Assembly (NCBI RefSeq): GCF_003143855.1
Contig: NZ_QFRK01000008.1
Span: forward strand, 1 to 64,000
Length of the DNA stretch: 64,000 nucleotides
Source: Streptomyces sp. NWU339
GTDB taxonomy: Bacteria > Actinomycetota > Actinomycetes > Streptomycetales > Streptomycetaceae
Reading direction: 5' to 3'
Under the pieces are notes generated by a model. It had not been told where the DNA came from. It did no database searches and saw nothing but the letters and a program-made list of their open reading frames with translations. The translations under genes and the position numbers were made by a program. Below, one piece after another: positions 1 through 9,014 of this stretch. How positions within the stretch are numbered: the first letter of the stretch is position 1; each line of letters starts with the position of its first letter.

Positions 1-1098
<1,098 letters not shown>

Positions 1099-1181
1099 GT
1101 TGCTCGCGTCCACTGTGTTGGTTCTGAAACCACGAACGACCCCGCGTTGATTCAGCGTGGTGCGGTTGAGTGTTTCATAGT

Positions 1182-1300
1182 GTTTCGGTGGTCATAGCGT
1201 GGGGGAAACGCCCGGTTACATTCCGAACCCGGAAGCTAAGCCCCAGAGCGCCGATGGTACTGCAGGGGGGACCCTGTGGGAGAGTAGGACGCCGCCGAAC
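1182..1300 (+). rRNA. rrf: 5S ribosomal RNA
   Basis: About 119 nt, starting GTTTCGGTGGTCATAGCGT and ending GGACGCCGCCGAAC, so that the two ends pair. The internal CCCGGTTACATTCCGAACCC block is the conserved loop B/C region of bacterial 5S. It lies about 83 nt downstream of the 23S 3' end, with no tRNA between or after, as expected for the last gene of a Streptomyces rrn operon. Confidence 0.97.
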
Positions 1301-1312
1301 AAATCGTGGGAG

Positions 1313-1341
1313 AGCCCCGCACCGACAGGTGCGGGGCTTTC
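1313..1341 (+). terminator. rrn operon terminator
   Basis: Perfect 11-bp GC-rich stem (AGCCCCGCACC / GGTGCGGGGCT) with a 4-nt loop (GACA), followed by TTTCT, 13 nt after the 5S gene. This is a classic intrinsic terminator. Confidence 0.92.
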
Positions 1342-1394
1342 TGCGTTTCAGGGGCGGGCCTTTCACCCGCCTTTTCTGGTCACTGGGTTCTTTG

Positions 1395-2705
1395 TCAGAG
1401 GCGGCCCGCTGCTTTCAGCGCCAGATAGGCATCGGCCAGTGCCGGCGCCAGGCTGTCCGGGGTGGCGTCGACGACGGTGACGCCGTGGCGGCGGAGCTGC
1501 TCCGCGGTCCGGTCGCGTTCGGTCTGGGCCTGGGCGGCCGCCGCTGCCTCGTACACCGCATCGGCGTTTCCGCGGGCCTTCGACATCTGGGCCAGGTGTG
1601 GGTCCGCGACCGATGCGAGCAGGACTGTGTGCCGCTGGGTGAGTCGGGCCAGTACGGGAAGCAGACCCTCCTCGATGGGGGCTGCGTCGAGCGTGGTGAA
1701 CAGGACGATCAGGGAACGGCGGGGGGCAGTCCGCAGGGCCGTGGCCGTGAGGCTCCGGGCATCGGTTTCCACGAGCTCCGGTTCGAGCGTGGCCATGGCG
1801 TTGACCAGGGAGGGGAGGACATCGCCTGCAGACCGACCCTGCACGAGGGCGCGGAGGCGGCGGTCGTGGGCGAGGAGGGCCACGCGGTCGCCGGCCCTGG
1901 AGGCGAGCGCCGCGAGGAGCAGGGCCGCGTCCATGGAGGCGTCGAGGCGGGGGATGTCGCCGACACGGCCCGCGGAGGTGCGGCCGGTGTCGAGGACGAG
2001 CAGGATGTGGCGGTCTCGCTCGGGGCGCCAGGTGCGTACCGCCACGGCGGACTGGCGGGCTGTGGCACGCCAGTCGATGGAGCGGGTGTCGTCGCCGGGA
2101 ACGTACTCGCGCAGGCTGTCGAACTCCGTGCCCTCACCGCGGGTCAGAACGCTGGTGCGGCCGTCCAGTTCGCGCAGGCGGGCCAGTTTGGAAGGCAGGT
2201 GCTTGCGGCTGGTGAACGGCGGCAGCACCCGTACCGTCCAGGGGACCTGGTGCGTGCCCTGACGGGCGAAGAGGCCGAGCGGGCCGTAGGAGCGGATGGT
2301 GACGCGGTCGGCCTGGCGGTCGCCCCGGCGGGTGGGACGCAGCCGGGTGGTGATGCGTCGGCGCTCACCGGCGGGGACCGACAGGCGGTGACGGGAAGCC
2401 GTTCCCTCGGTGCCGGGCTGCCAGCTGCTGGGAGGCCAGGCGTCACGGATGCGGGCACGGAGCGGACGACGGGACGTGTTGGTGAGCGTCAGGGTGACGT
2501 CCGCGCTGTCGTCCAGCCGTACCGAGGTGTCCCCGGAGCGGCTCAGGCCGAGCCGGCGTACGGGGGCGGCCAGGGCGAAGTCGCAGGCACAGGCCACCGC
2601 CAGGGGGGCGTTGACGGCGAGGATGCCCGTCCAGCCGGGTTCCCAGATGCCGACGGGGAGAGAGCCGAGTGCCGCGAGGAGGGTGGCGCGTCCGGTGAGG
2701 GCCAT
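1395..2705 (-). CDS. DUF58 domain protein (vWA-like partner of MoxR)
   Basis: 436 aa. The N-terminus has two hydrophobic segments (about residues 7-45). A Rossmann-like domain follows with the DUF58 hallmark FDSLREYVPGDDTRSIDW near residues 190-210, then a von Willebrand A-like fold whose metal site is degenerate (LVLDTGRTS). DUF58 proteins are almost always encoded beside MoxR AAA+ ATPases and are thought to be their membrane-linked adaptor or substrate; this is family knowledge, and no biochemical role is known here. Start: the ATG at 2705 overlaps the moxR stop (ATGA), implying translational coupling. Last gene of the five-gene minus-strand stack, ending about 50 bp from the rrn terminator. 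Confidence 0.9.
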   Translation of the reverse strand: MALTGRATLLAALGSLPVGIWEPGWTGILAVNAPLAVACACDFALAAPVRRLGLSRSGDTSVRLDDSADVTLTLTNTSRRPLRARIRDAWPPSSWQPGTEGTASRHRLSVPAGERRRITTRLRPTRRGDRQADRVTIRSYGPLGLFARQGTHQVPWTVRVLPPFTSRKHLPSKLARLRELDGRTSVLTRGEGTEFDSLREYVPGDDTRSIDWRATARQSAVAVRTWRPERDRHILLVLDTGRTSAGRVGDIPRLDASMDAALLLAALASRAGDRVALLAHDRRLRALVQGRSAGDVLPSLVNAMATLEPELVETDARSLTATALRTAPRRSLIVLFTTLDAAPIEEGLLPVLARLTQRHTVLLASVADPHLAQMSKARGNADAVYEAAAAAQAQTERDRTAEQLRRHGVTVVDATPDSLAPALADAYLALKAAGRL

Positions 2706-3697
2706 CAGCGGGGGACGGGGACGTGGGCGAGGATGGCGTTGATGACCGAGTCGGTCGTGACGCCTTCCATCTCGGCCTCCGGCCGGAGCTGTACGCGGTG
2801 GCGGAGGGTGGGGAGGGCGAGGGCCTTGACGTCGTCGGGAATGACGTAGTCGCGTCCCGTCAGCCAGGCCCAGGCGCGGGCGGTGGACAGGAGGGCGGTG
2901 GCTCCTCGGGGGGAGACGCCCAGGGTGAGGGACGGCGATTCGCGTGTGGCGCGGACGATGTCGACGACGTAGGCGGTGATCTCGGGGGAGACCGTCGTCC
3001 TGGCGACCGCGGCGCGGGCAGCTTCCAGGTCGGCGGCGCTCGCGACGGGGCGTACGCCGGCGGCGCGCAGGTCGCGGGGGTCGAAGCCCTCGGTGTGGCG
3101 GGTGAGGACGTCGATCTCGTCCTGGCGGGACGGGAGGGGGATGGTGAGTTTGAGGAGGAAGCGGTCGAGCTGTGCCTCGGGGAGGGGGTAGGTGCCCTCG
3201 TACTCCACGGGGTTCTGGGTGGCGGCGACCAGGAAGGGCTCCGGGAGGGCGCGGGGGGTGCCGTCGACGGTGACCTGCCGTTCCTCCATGGCCTCCAGGA
3301 GCGACGCCTGGGTCTTCGGGGGCGTGCGGTTGATCTCGTCGGCGAGGAAGAGGTTGGTGAAGACGGGGCCGGGCTGGAAGGAGAACTCCGCGGTGCGGGC
3401 GTCGTAGACCAGGGAGCCGGTGACGTCGCTCGGCATCAGGTCGGGGGTGAACTGGACGCGTTTGGTGTCGAGTTCCAGAGCAGCGGCGAGGGTGCGGACG
3501 AGCAGTGTCTTGGCGACGCCGGGAACGCCTTCGAGGAGCACGTGGCCGCGGCACAGCAGGGCGACGGCGAGGCCGGTGACAGCGGGGTCCTGGCCGACCA
3601 CGGCTTTGGCGATCTCGGCGCGCAGGGCCTCCAGGGAGGCCCTGGCTGCGGCCGGGTCCCCGGTGTGCGCGGCGTTGTCAGTGGTCGGGTCCATCAT
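2705..3697 (-). CDS. MoxR-family AAA+ ATPase
   Basis: 330 aa, the usual MoxR length. Walker A GVPGVAKT lies near residue 58 and Walker B LFLADEINR near 118; the sensor 1 region is VAATQNP and the arginine-finger region EAQLDRF, with a C-terminal lid domain. MoxR proteins are cytoplasmic hexameric ATPases that remodel or mature metalloproteins and envelope complexes together with vWA/DUF58 partners. The start is ATG 3697, which overlaps the stop of the upstream DUF4350 gene (ATGA) and has an AGAGAGG ribosome site 9 nt upstream; a second ATG directly follows at 3694. The overlaps with both neighbours suggest a fixed-stoichiometry complex. Confidence 0.93.
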   Translation of the reverse strand: MMDPTTDNAAHTGDPAAARASLEALRAEIAKAVVGQDPAVTGLAVALLCRGHVLLEGVPGVAKTLLVRTLAAALELDTKRVQFTPDLMPSDVTGSLVYDARTAEFSFQPGPVFTNLFLADEINRTPPKTQASLLEAMEERQVTVDGTPRALPEPFLVAATQNPVEYEGTYPLPEAQLDRFLLKLTIPLPSRQDEIDVLTRHTEGFDPRDLRAAGVRPVASAADLEAARAAVARTTVSPEITAYVVDIVRATRESPSLTLGVSPRGATALLSTARAWAWLTGRDYVIPDDVKALALPTLRHRVQLRPEAEMEGVTTDSVINAILAHVPVPR

Positions 3698-4890
3698 GGA
3701 CGGCGTACCTCTCTTTCGAGGGCGTCGAGTCGGTCGGCGAGGGAGGTCAGGGCTGCGTCGTCGCCGGGCGGCGGGCCGAACAGGAGATCGTGCGGGGACG
3801 GCTGTCCGTCTCCGTGAAGGCGGGCGGACAGGGCGGGCAGCAGGGCCTCGGGCGAGTGTGCCTGGGAGGCGGAGACGCCTACGAGGGGGGCGAGACGGGT
3901 GCGCGTGGTGGAGCGAAGAGCGGCGGCCGCGCGGTCCCGGGCGTTCGCCTTGCGGTAGAGGCGGGCGCGGCCTTCGACGGTTTCGGAGGCGCGGATCGCG
4001 ACGGGAAGCCTTTCGGGCACGAGGGGGCCGAGCCGGCGTGCCCGCCACAGGGCGGCCAGGGCTGCGGCGATGAAGAGCTGCAGGGTGCCCCAGAGCCAGC
4101 CGGAGGGGAGCAGGTCGAAGAAGCCGCGCCGGCCGTCCTCGGAGGCGGCGGAGGCGTCGGCGAGTGAGGGGAGGTACCAGACCAGATGGGGGCGGGAGCC
4201 GAGGAGTTGGAGGGCGAGCGAGGCGTTGCCGTGCTCGGCGAGGCGGTCGTTGCGGAGGATGTCGGAGGCACCGATGAGGACGGTGTCGCCGCCGGTGGCC
4301 GCGGGGATGCGCAGCAGGGTGGCCAGGCGCTCGCTGGGGTAGCACTCGTCGGCGTCGAGATGGGTGGTGGTGTAGCGGATGCCGCCCGTGTCGGCGGTGC
4401 CCGCGCTGCGGGCGGCGGGCAGGGAGCAGCGGGGGGAGAGGGTGGAGCCGAAGCTGGTGACCGGGTCGGCGGTGACACCCGGGGCGAGCCGGTCGACGGA
4501 CGCGCTGCCGGAGGAGACCAGGACGGTGCGGCCGCCGGAGTCGGCGACCGCGGCGTGCAGTCTCGACTGCTGGCGGTGGGTCAGGCGGTCGGGGACGGCG
4601 ACCAGGAGGGTCGTGTCGGGGTTCGCGGCGGCGGACGCCTCGTGCAGGGTGGTGACCACGCGTGTGTCCACACCGCGGTCGGTGAGGAGTTCGGCGACGG
4701 CGCGGCTGCCGTAGGGGTCGGCGGAGCGCGGGTCGAGTGCGCCGTGTCGGGCGTCGGAGCGGACCACGGCGATGACGACGGCCGCCACGATCAGCAGGAC
4801 GAGCGCGAGGACGACACCTCGCGCGCGGGTCCACACCTGGCGGGCGGTGGGCGAGGCCGAGGTGGAGGGGAGCGTGACCTCGGTCGTCAT
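3694..4890 (-). CDS. DUF4350 domain membrane protein
   Basis: 398 aa. One N-terminal membrane helix (about residues 27-45), then a soluble domain containing the DUF4350 signature DPYGSRAVAELLTDRGV, a glutamine-amidotransferase-like alpha/beta region, a second hydrophobic segment near residues 265-285 and a charged C-terminus. No function is established for the family; in actinobacteria it sits between DUF4129 and MoxR genes, which is exactly the arrangement here. Start ATG 4890 overlaps the stop of the preceding gene (ATGA). Confidence 0.88.
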   Translation of the reverse strand: MTTEVTLPSTSASPTARQVWTRARGVVLALVLLIVAAVVIAVVRSDARHGALDPRSADPYGSRAVAELLTDRGVDTRVVTTLHEASAAANPDTTLLVAVPDRLTHRQQSRLHAAVADSGGRTVLVSSGSASVDRLAPGVTADPVTSFGSTLSPRCSLPAARSAGTADTGGIRYTTTHLDADECYPSERLATLLRIPAATGGDTVLIGASDILRNDRLAEHGNASLALQLLGSRPHLVWYLPSLADASAASEDGRRGFFDLLPSGWLWGTLQLFIAAALAALWRARRLGPLVPERLPVAIRASETVEGRARLYRKANARDRAAAALRSTTRTRLAPLVGVSASQAHSPEALLPALSARLHGDGQPSPHDLLFGPPPGDDAALTSLADRLDALEREVRRP

Positions 4891-5675
4891 CCGGCGGCTC
4901 CCTGGCGGGCGCTGCCGCCCGTGTTGTCGCTGCGGTCGCTGGTGTTCGTGCCGTTGCCGTCGCCGGCAGCGGCGCCCGTGAGCTGGGGTTTGCTGCGTTC
5001 CAGGTCACGGTCGAGTTCGGTGAGGTGCCGGTACGACTGTTCCGTCGCGGTCCGGCCGCCGTATGTGACGTCGTCGAAGCTCCGCGCGGCGGTGTGCAGC
5101 CGATCGGTGTGGGCGGGCAGGGCGCGGCCCGCCTCGGCTGCCGCCTCGTCGGCGGTGCGGCCCGGGCGGACGTCGAGCAGGGTGCGTTCCTCCAGGGCGC
5201 GGACGACGGCGCGCATGCGTTCCTGCACGGCCTGGTTCCAGTGGCCCTGGGCGGCGTGCGCCTCGGCGGCCGCGCGGTGTTCGGCGGCGCTGCGGGGCCG
5301 GTCGTCGAACAGCGTGGGCGCGGAGGTCGGTCGGCGTCGCGGGGTGCCCAGCCGCCACCACAGGGCGCCCAGGACGGCGATCACGGCGGCGATGACGACG
5401 ATCAGTCCGAGCGCACCGCCGGGCGTCGCGGTGGCGGCGGCGCCGAACAGCTTGCCGACCCACTCCCAGAAGGCGTCCAGGGCCCGCTGGAACCAGCTGG
5501 GATCGTTCTCGTGGTACATCTGCTTGGACAGCTCGCGCCGGGCCGCCTCCCGCGCGGGATCGCGCGGGATGGTGACGGGCGGCTCGCCGTCGCCGCGCAG
5601 CAGTGTGTGCACGGCGCCGGCGGCGGCTTCGGGCAGCGTCTGCGCCGAAGTGAGAACTCCCCCCGTGGTGTGCAC
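4887..5675 (-). CDS. DUF4129 domain protein
   Basis: About 262 aa. The hallmark REAARRELSKQMYHEND occurs near residues 40-55, followed by FWEWVGKLFG, one membrane helix (LGLIVVIAAVIAVLGALWW) and a cytoplasmic C-terminal region ending Gly/Ser-rich. DUF4129 is a C-terminal domain otherwise seen in transglutaminase-like proteins beside MoxR/DUF58; here it stands alone. The start is uncertain: GTG 5675 lies just downstream of the preceding stop (5680) with GAGGGG directly abutting it, whereas GTG 5612 would give a 241-aa protein. The longer start is chosen because it keeps the operon tightly packed. Confidence 0.82.
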   Translation of the reverse strand: MHTTGGVLTSAQTLPEAAAGAVHTLLRGDGEPPVTIPRDPAREAARRELSKQMYHENDPSWFQRALDAFWEWVGKLFGAAATATPGGALGLIVVIAAVIAVLGALWWRLGTPRRRPTSAPTLFDDRPRSAAEHRAAAEAHAAQGHWNQAVQERMRAVVRALEERTLLDVRPGRTADEAAAEAGRALPAHTDRLHTAARSFDDVTYGGRTATEQSYRHLTELDRDLERSKPQLTGAAAGDGNGTNTSDRSDNTGGSARQGAAG

Positions 5676-5679
5676 CCCC

Positions 5680-7005
5680 TCAGCTCCCCGGGGTGGTGCC
5701 GGGACCGTAGCCCTGGACGCCGGCGGCGCGGCCCAGTTCGAGGTCGAGGGCCTCGCGGCGGATGCGCTGGTCGACGTAGAGGAGCACGGTGACGCCGGCC
5801 GTGATCGGGAACGTGATCGTGGAGCCGATGACTGCGCCGATCCCGCTGATGATGAGGAACGCCCAGCCGATGTCGCCGCCGGCGCCGTTGAGGAAACCGG
5901 AGACGCCGTCACCGTTGAACGTCGTGGCGAGGACGGCGAAGGGGATGACGATGATCGATGCGACGACGCCCGCGATGATCGACGCGAGCAGCTGGATGCC
6001 GAGCATCCGCCACCAGGAGCCGCGCACCAGCTTCGCGGACCGGCTCAGTGCCTTCGTGACGCCCTGCTTCTCCAGCATCAGCGTGGGCACGGACAGCGAG
6101 AAGCGGATCCACAGCCACATGGCGACGATGCCGCCGCCGATGATGCCCAGGACCGTGAGTGCCACGCCGCCCGGGCCGCTGACCGTGGCGGTCACGAGGA
6201 TGCCGGGCAGCGCGCCCACGGCGATGACGGCGACAATGATGAGCAGCAGCAGGAAGATCAGGCCGAACAGCTTCAGGAGCTGGGGGCGGGCGTCGCGCCA
6301 GGTCTCGGCGGCGGTGACCGATGTGCCGAGCACGGCACGGCTGGTGACCGTCGCGAGCAGGGCGGTGGCGGAGAGGGTGCCCACCAGGGTGATCAGGTAG
6401 ACCACCCCGCTGTTGAGCAGGGAGACGCCCATGGCGCCGGTCAGCTCGTCGAGGGTGGCGCTCGGGTCGCTGAGTACCGCGGCGCTGGAGCTGTTCAGGA
6501 AGAGTCCCTGGACGAGGACGACGACGATCCGGATGAGGACGGCGACGGTCAGCGAGATGCCGAGGGCCGTGCGCCAGTGGGTGCGCATGGTGGAGACCGC
6601 GCCGTCGAGGATCTCGCCCACACCGAGCGGGCGGAGCGGGATCACACCGGGCTTTGCGGCAGGCGGGGGACCGCCCCAGCCGCCTCCCCAGGCTCCGTAA
6701 CCACCGGGACCTCCGTAGCCACCGGGGCCGCCGTGACCACCGCCGTAGCCGCCGGGACCGCCGTATCCTCCGGGCCCCACGGGGCCGCCGGGGGGCGGGG
6801 TGCCCCATCCCGGGCCGGGCGGTGCGGGCGGGGGAGCCTGGCCGGGGCCCGTGGCGCCGGGCGGGCCGGTGGGCGCGGACCACTGGCTGGGCGGCGGCTG
6901 CTCCTTCGACCACTTGACGCCCGGACCCTGGGGTGCGTCCTGACCCGGCTCCTGCCCGTCGGACGGGGCGGATCCGGGCGAGGCCCAGCCCGGAGTGTCG
7001 TTCAT
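5680..7005 (-). CDS. Multi-pass membrane protein with Pro/Gly-rich N-terminus (glycerophosphodiester phosphodiesterase membrane-domain family)
   Basis: 441 aa. Residues 1-140 are disordered, rich in Pro and Gly, and contain repeated PGGYGG units. The rest has six to seven hydrophobic helices, with the conserved entry motif LRPLGVGEILDGAVSTMR. Such proteins are annotated by similarity to the membrane domain of glycerophosphoryl diester phosphodiesterases, but no catalytic domain is present, so enzymatic activity is not supported. The start is the second of two adjacent ATGs (7005), which gives AAGGAG a 5-nt spacing. First gene of the DUF4129-DUF4350-MoxR-DUF58 stack, so transcription probably starts in 7009-7170. 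Confidence 0.85.
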   Translation of the reverse strand: MNDTPGWASPGSAPSDGQEPGQDAPQGPGVKWSKEQPPPSQWSAPTGPPGATGPGQAPPPAPPGPGWGTPPPGGPVGPGGYGGPGGYGGGHGGPGGYGGPGGYGAWGGGWGGPPPAAKPGVIPLRPLGVGEILDGAVSTMRTHWRTALGISLTVAVLIRIVVVLVQGLFLNSSSAAVLSDPSATLDELTGAMGVSLLNSGVVYLITLVGTLSATALLATVTSRAVLGTSVTAAETWRDARPQLLKLFGLIFLLLLIIVAVIAVGALPGILVTATVSGPGGVALTVLGIIGGGIVAMWLWIRFSLSVPTLMLEKQGVTKALSRSAKLVRGSWWRMLGIQLLASIIAGVVASIIVIPFAVLATTFNGDGVSGFLNGAGGDIGWAFLIISGIGAVIGSTITFPITAGVTVLLYVDQRIRREALDLELGRAAGVQGYGPGTTPGS

Positions 7006-7080
7006 CATCGCTCCTTCACGGTGCCCGTCCGCGGTCGCGGCGGCAGGTTCGCAGCCATCGTGCCATGGGGTGTTCGCCAA

Positions 7081-7116
7081 CGGACCTGCCGGACCTGCCG
7101 GACCTGCCGGATCTGC
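7081..7116. repeat. Four 9-bp tandem repeats between divergent genes
   Basis: Four consecutive copies of CGGACCTGC (the last is CGGATCTGC) lie in the 165-bp intergenic region between the divergent membrane-protein operon and mtnA. The nine-base period is close to one helical turn, so it could be an iterated protein-binding site; it could equally be a slippage-prone microsatellite. Confidence 0.8.
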
Positions 7117-7170
7117 CGAGGGACGGGCTGCACCTTCAATTGTCCGTGCCGCAGGGGGCAGACTGACCGC

Positions 7171-8319
7171 ATGGCTGATCAGTACGCACACGGCGGCGAC
7201 AACAAGCGGCCGACCGAGATACCTGCGCTCCGCTGGGAAGAGCCACCCGAAGGGCCCGTTCTGATCCTTCTCGACCAGACGAGACTGCCGGCCGAGGAGG
7301 TCGAGCTGGTCTGCACGGACGCACCCGCGCTGGTGGAGGCGATCCGCTCACTGGCCGTGCGCGGTGCGCCCTTGCTGGGCATCGCCGGCGCGTACGGCGT
7401 CGCACTCGCCGCCGCACGGGGCTTCGACGTGGACGACGCCGCGGCCGCGCTGGAGGGCGCCCGGCCCACCGCGGTGAACCTCACGGTGGGGGTGCGCCGG
7501 GCTCTCTCCGCCCACCAGGGCGTTGTCGCCCGGGGCGGCGACGACCGGGAGGCGGCAGTGGCCGCGCTGACCGCGGCACGGCGGCTGCACCGCGAGGACG
7601 CCGAGGCCAGCGTGCGGATGGCCGAGCACGGACTGGCGCTGCTGGACGAGCTGCTGCCCGGTGGCGGGCACCGGATCCTCACCCACTGCAACACCGGCTC
7701 CCTGGTGTCGGGCGGTGAGGGCACGGCGTTCGCGGTGGCGCTGGCGGCGCACCGGGCGGGCCGGCTCAGGCGGCTGTGGGTGGACGAAACGCGCCCGTTG
7801 CTGCAAGGTGCTCGCCTGACGGCATACGAGGCGGCCCGCAGTGAAATGGCGTACACCCTGCTCACCGACAGCGCGGCGGGATCCCTGTTCGCGGCCGGTG
7901 AGGTGGACGCGGTACTCATAGGGGCGGACCGCATCGCGGCCGACGGCTCGGTGGCGAACAAGGTGGGCAGCTATCCGCTCGCGGTGCTGGCGCGGTACCA
8001 CCATGTGCCGTTCATCGTCGTGGCCCCGGTGACGACGGTGGATCCGCAGACGCCGGACGGGGCGTCCATCGAGGTCGAGCAGCGCCCCGGCCATGAAGTG
8101 ACCGAGGTCACCGCACCGCAGGTGCCGGTGGCCGGAACCGAAGCGGGAGGCGGGATTCTTGTGGCACCCCTGGGGACCCAGGCGTACAACCCGGCGTTCG
8201 ACGTGACACCACCGGAACTGGTGACGGCGATCGTCACGGAGGAAGGTGCCGTCTCACCCGTGACGGCCGAGGCCCTGGCCGAGCTGTGCGCCAGGTCACG
8301 CCAGGTCACGATGAGCTAA
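7171..8319 (+). CDS. mtnA: S-methyl-5-thioribose-1-phosphate isomerase
   Basis: 382 aa. Converts methylthioribose-1-phosphate to methylthioribulose-1-phosphate in the methionine salvage pathway (cytosol). Family signatures: AVRGAPLLGIAGAYG near residues 53-67, the catalytic cysteine in THCNTGSL (Cys173) and the catalytic aspartate in IGADRI (Asp253). The 80-residue Cys-Asp separation matches characterised MtnA. The C-terminal EVTEVTAPQVPV region is also typical. The start ATG 7171 follows a weak, distant AGGGGG. The gene runs directly into mtrA (4 bp gap), so mtrAB-lpqB may be partly cotranscribed with methionine salvage. Confidence 0.95.
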   Translation: MADQYAHGGDNKRPTEIPALRWEEPPEGPVLILLDQTRLPAEEVELVCTDAPALVEAIRSLAVRGAPLLGIAGAYGVALAAARGFDVDDAAAALEGARPTAVNLTVGVRRALSAHQGVVARGGDDREAAVAALTAARRLHREDAEASVRMAEHGLALLDELLPGGGHRILTHCNTGSLVSGGEGTAFAVALAAHRAGRLRRLWVDETRPLLQGARLTAYEAARSEMAYTLLTDSAAGSLFAAGEVDAVLIGADRIAADGSVANKVGSYPLAVLARYHHVPFIVVAPVTTVDPQTPDGASIEVEQRPGHEVTEVTAPQVPVAGTEAGGGILVAPLGTQAYNPAFDVTPPELVTAIVTEEGAVSPVTAEALAELCARSRQVTMS

Positions 8320-8323
8320 TGGG

Positions 8324-9013
8324 ATGATGTCGTTTATGAAGGGACGAGTCCTTGTCGTCGACGACGACACCGCACTGGCCGAGATGCTCGGCATTGTGCT
8401 GCGTGGTGAAGGTTTTGAACCGTCTTTCGTAGCCGACGGCGACAAGGCGCTGGCCGCTTTCCGTGAGGCCAAGCCCGACCTGGTGCTGCTCGATCTGATG
8501 CTGCCCGGCCGGGACGGTATCGAGGTGTGCCGCCTGATCAGGGCGGAGTCCGGGGTGCCGATCGTGATGCTCACGGCGAAGAGCGACACCGTCGATGTCG
8601 TGGTGGGCCTGGAGTCCGGTGCCGACGACTACATCGTCAAGCCGTTCAAGCCGAAGGAACTGGTCGCCCGGATCCGGGCGCGGCTGCGCAGGTCGGAGGA
8701 GCCGGCGCCGGAACAGCTCGCCATCGGCGACCTGGTGATCGACGTGGCCGGACACTCCGTGAAGCGGGAGGGGCAGTCGATCGCGCTGACCCCGCTGGAG
8801 TTCGACCTGCTGGTCGCGCTGGCCCGCAAGCCGTGGCAGGTGTTCACGCGGGAGGTGCTGCTGGAACAGGTCTGGGGGTACCGTCACGCGGCCGACACCC
8901 GGCTGGTGAACGTCCATGTCCAGCGGCTGCGCTCCAAGGTCGAGAAGGACCCGGAGAAGCCGGAGATCGTGGTGACCGTCCGTGGCGTCGGGTACAAGGC
9001 AGGACCGAGCTGA
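8324..9013 (+). CDS. mtrA: Two-component response regulator MtrA
   Basis: 229 aa, near-identical to the Streptomyces MtrA I know. OmpR/PhoB class: receiver domain with the acidic pocket VVDDD, phospho-acceptor Asp57 (LLDLMLPG) and Lys in IVKPF, then a winged-helix DNA-binding domain from about residue 135 (TPLEFDLL, NVHVQRLRSKVE, RGVGYKAG). MtrA is the master regulator linking development, cell division and antibiotic production in Streptomyces, phosphorylated by MtrB. ATG 8324 (MMSFMKGR) matches the annotated start in relatives; the second ATG at 8327 is also usable. Confidence 0.97.
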   Translation: MMSFMKGRVLVVDDDTALAEMLGIVLRGEGFEPSFVADGDKALAAFREAKPDLVLLDLMLPGRDGIEVCRLIRAESGVPIVMLTAKSDTVDVVVGLESGADDYIVKPFKPKELVARIRARLRRSEEPAPEQLAIGDLVIDVAGHSVKREGQSIALTPLEFDLLVALARKPWQVFTREVLLEQVWGYRHAADTRLVNVHVQRLRSKVEKDPEKPEIVVTVRGVGYKAGPS

Positions 9014-9014
9014 C

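Noticed and set aside
4186..7170. Long plus-strand extension in frame with mtnA
   Set aside because: Overlaps three well-supported minus-strand genes; MtnA homology begins only at 7171.
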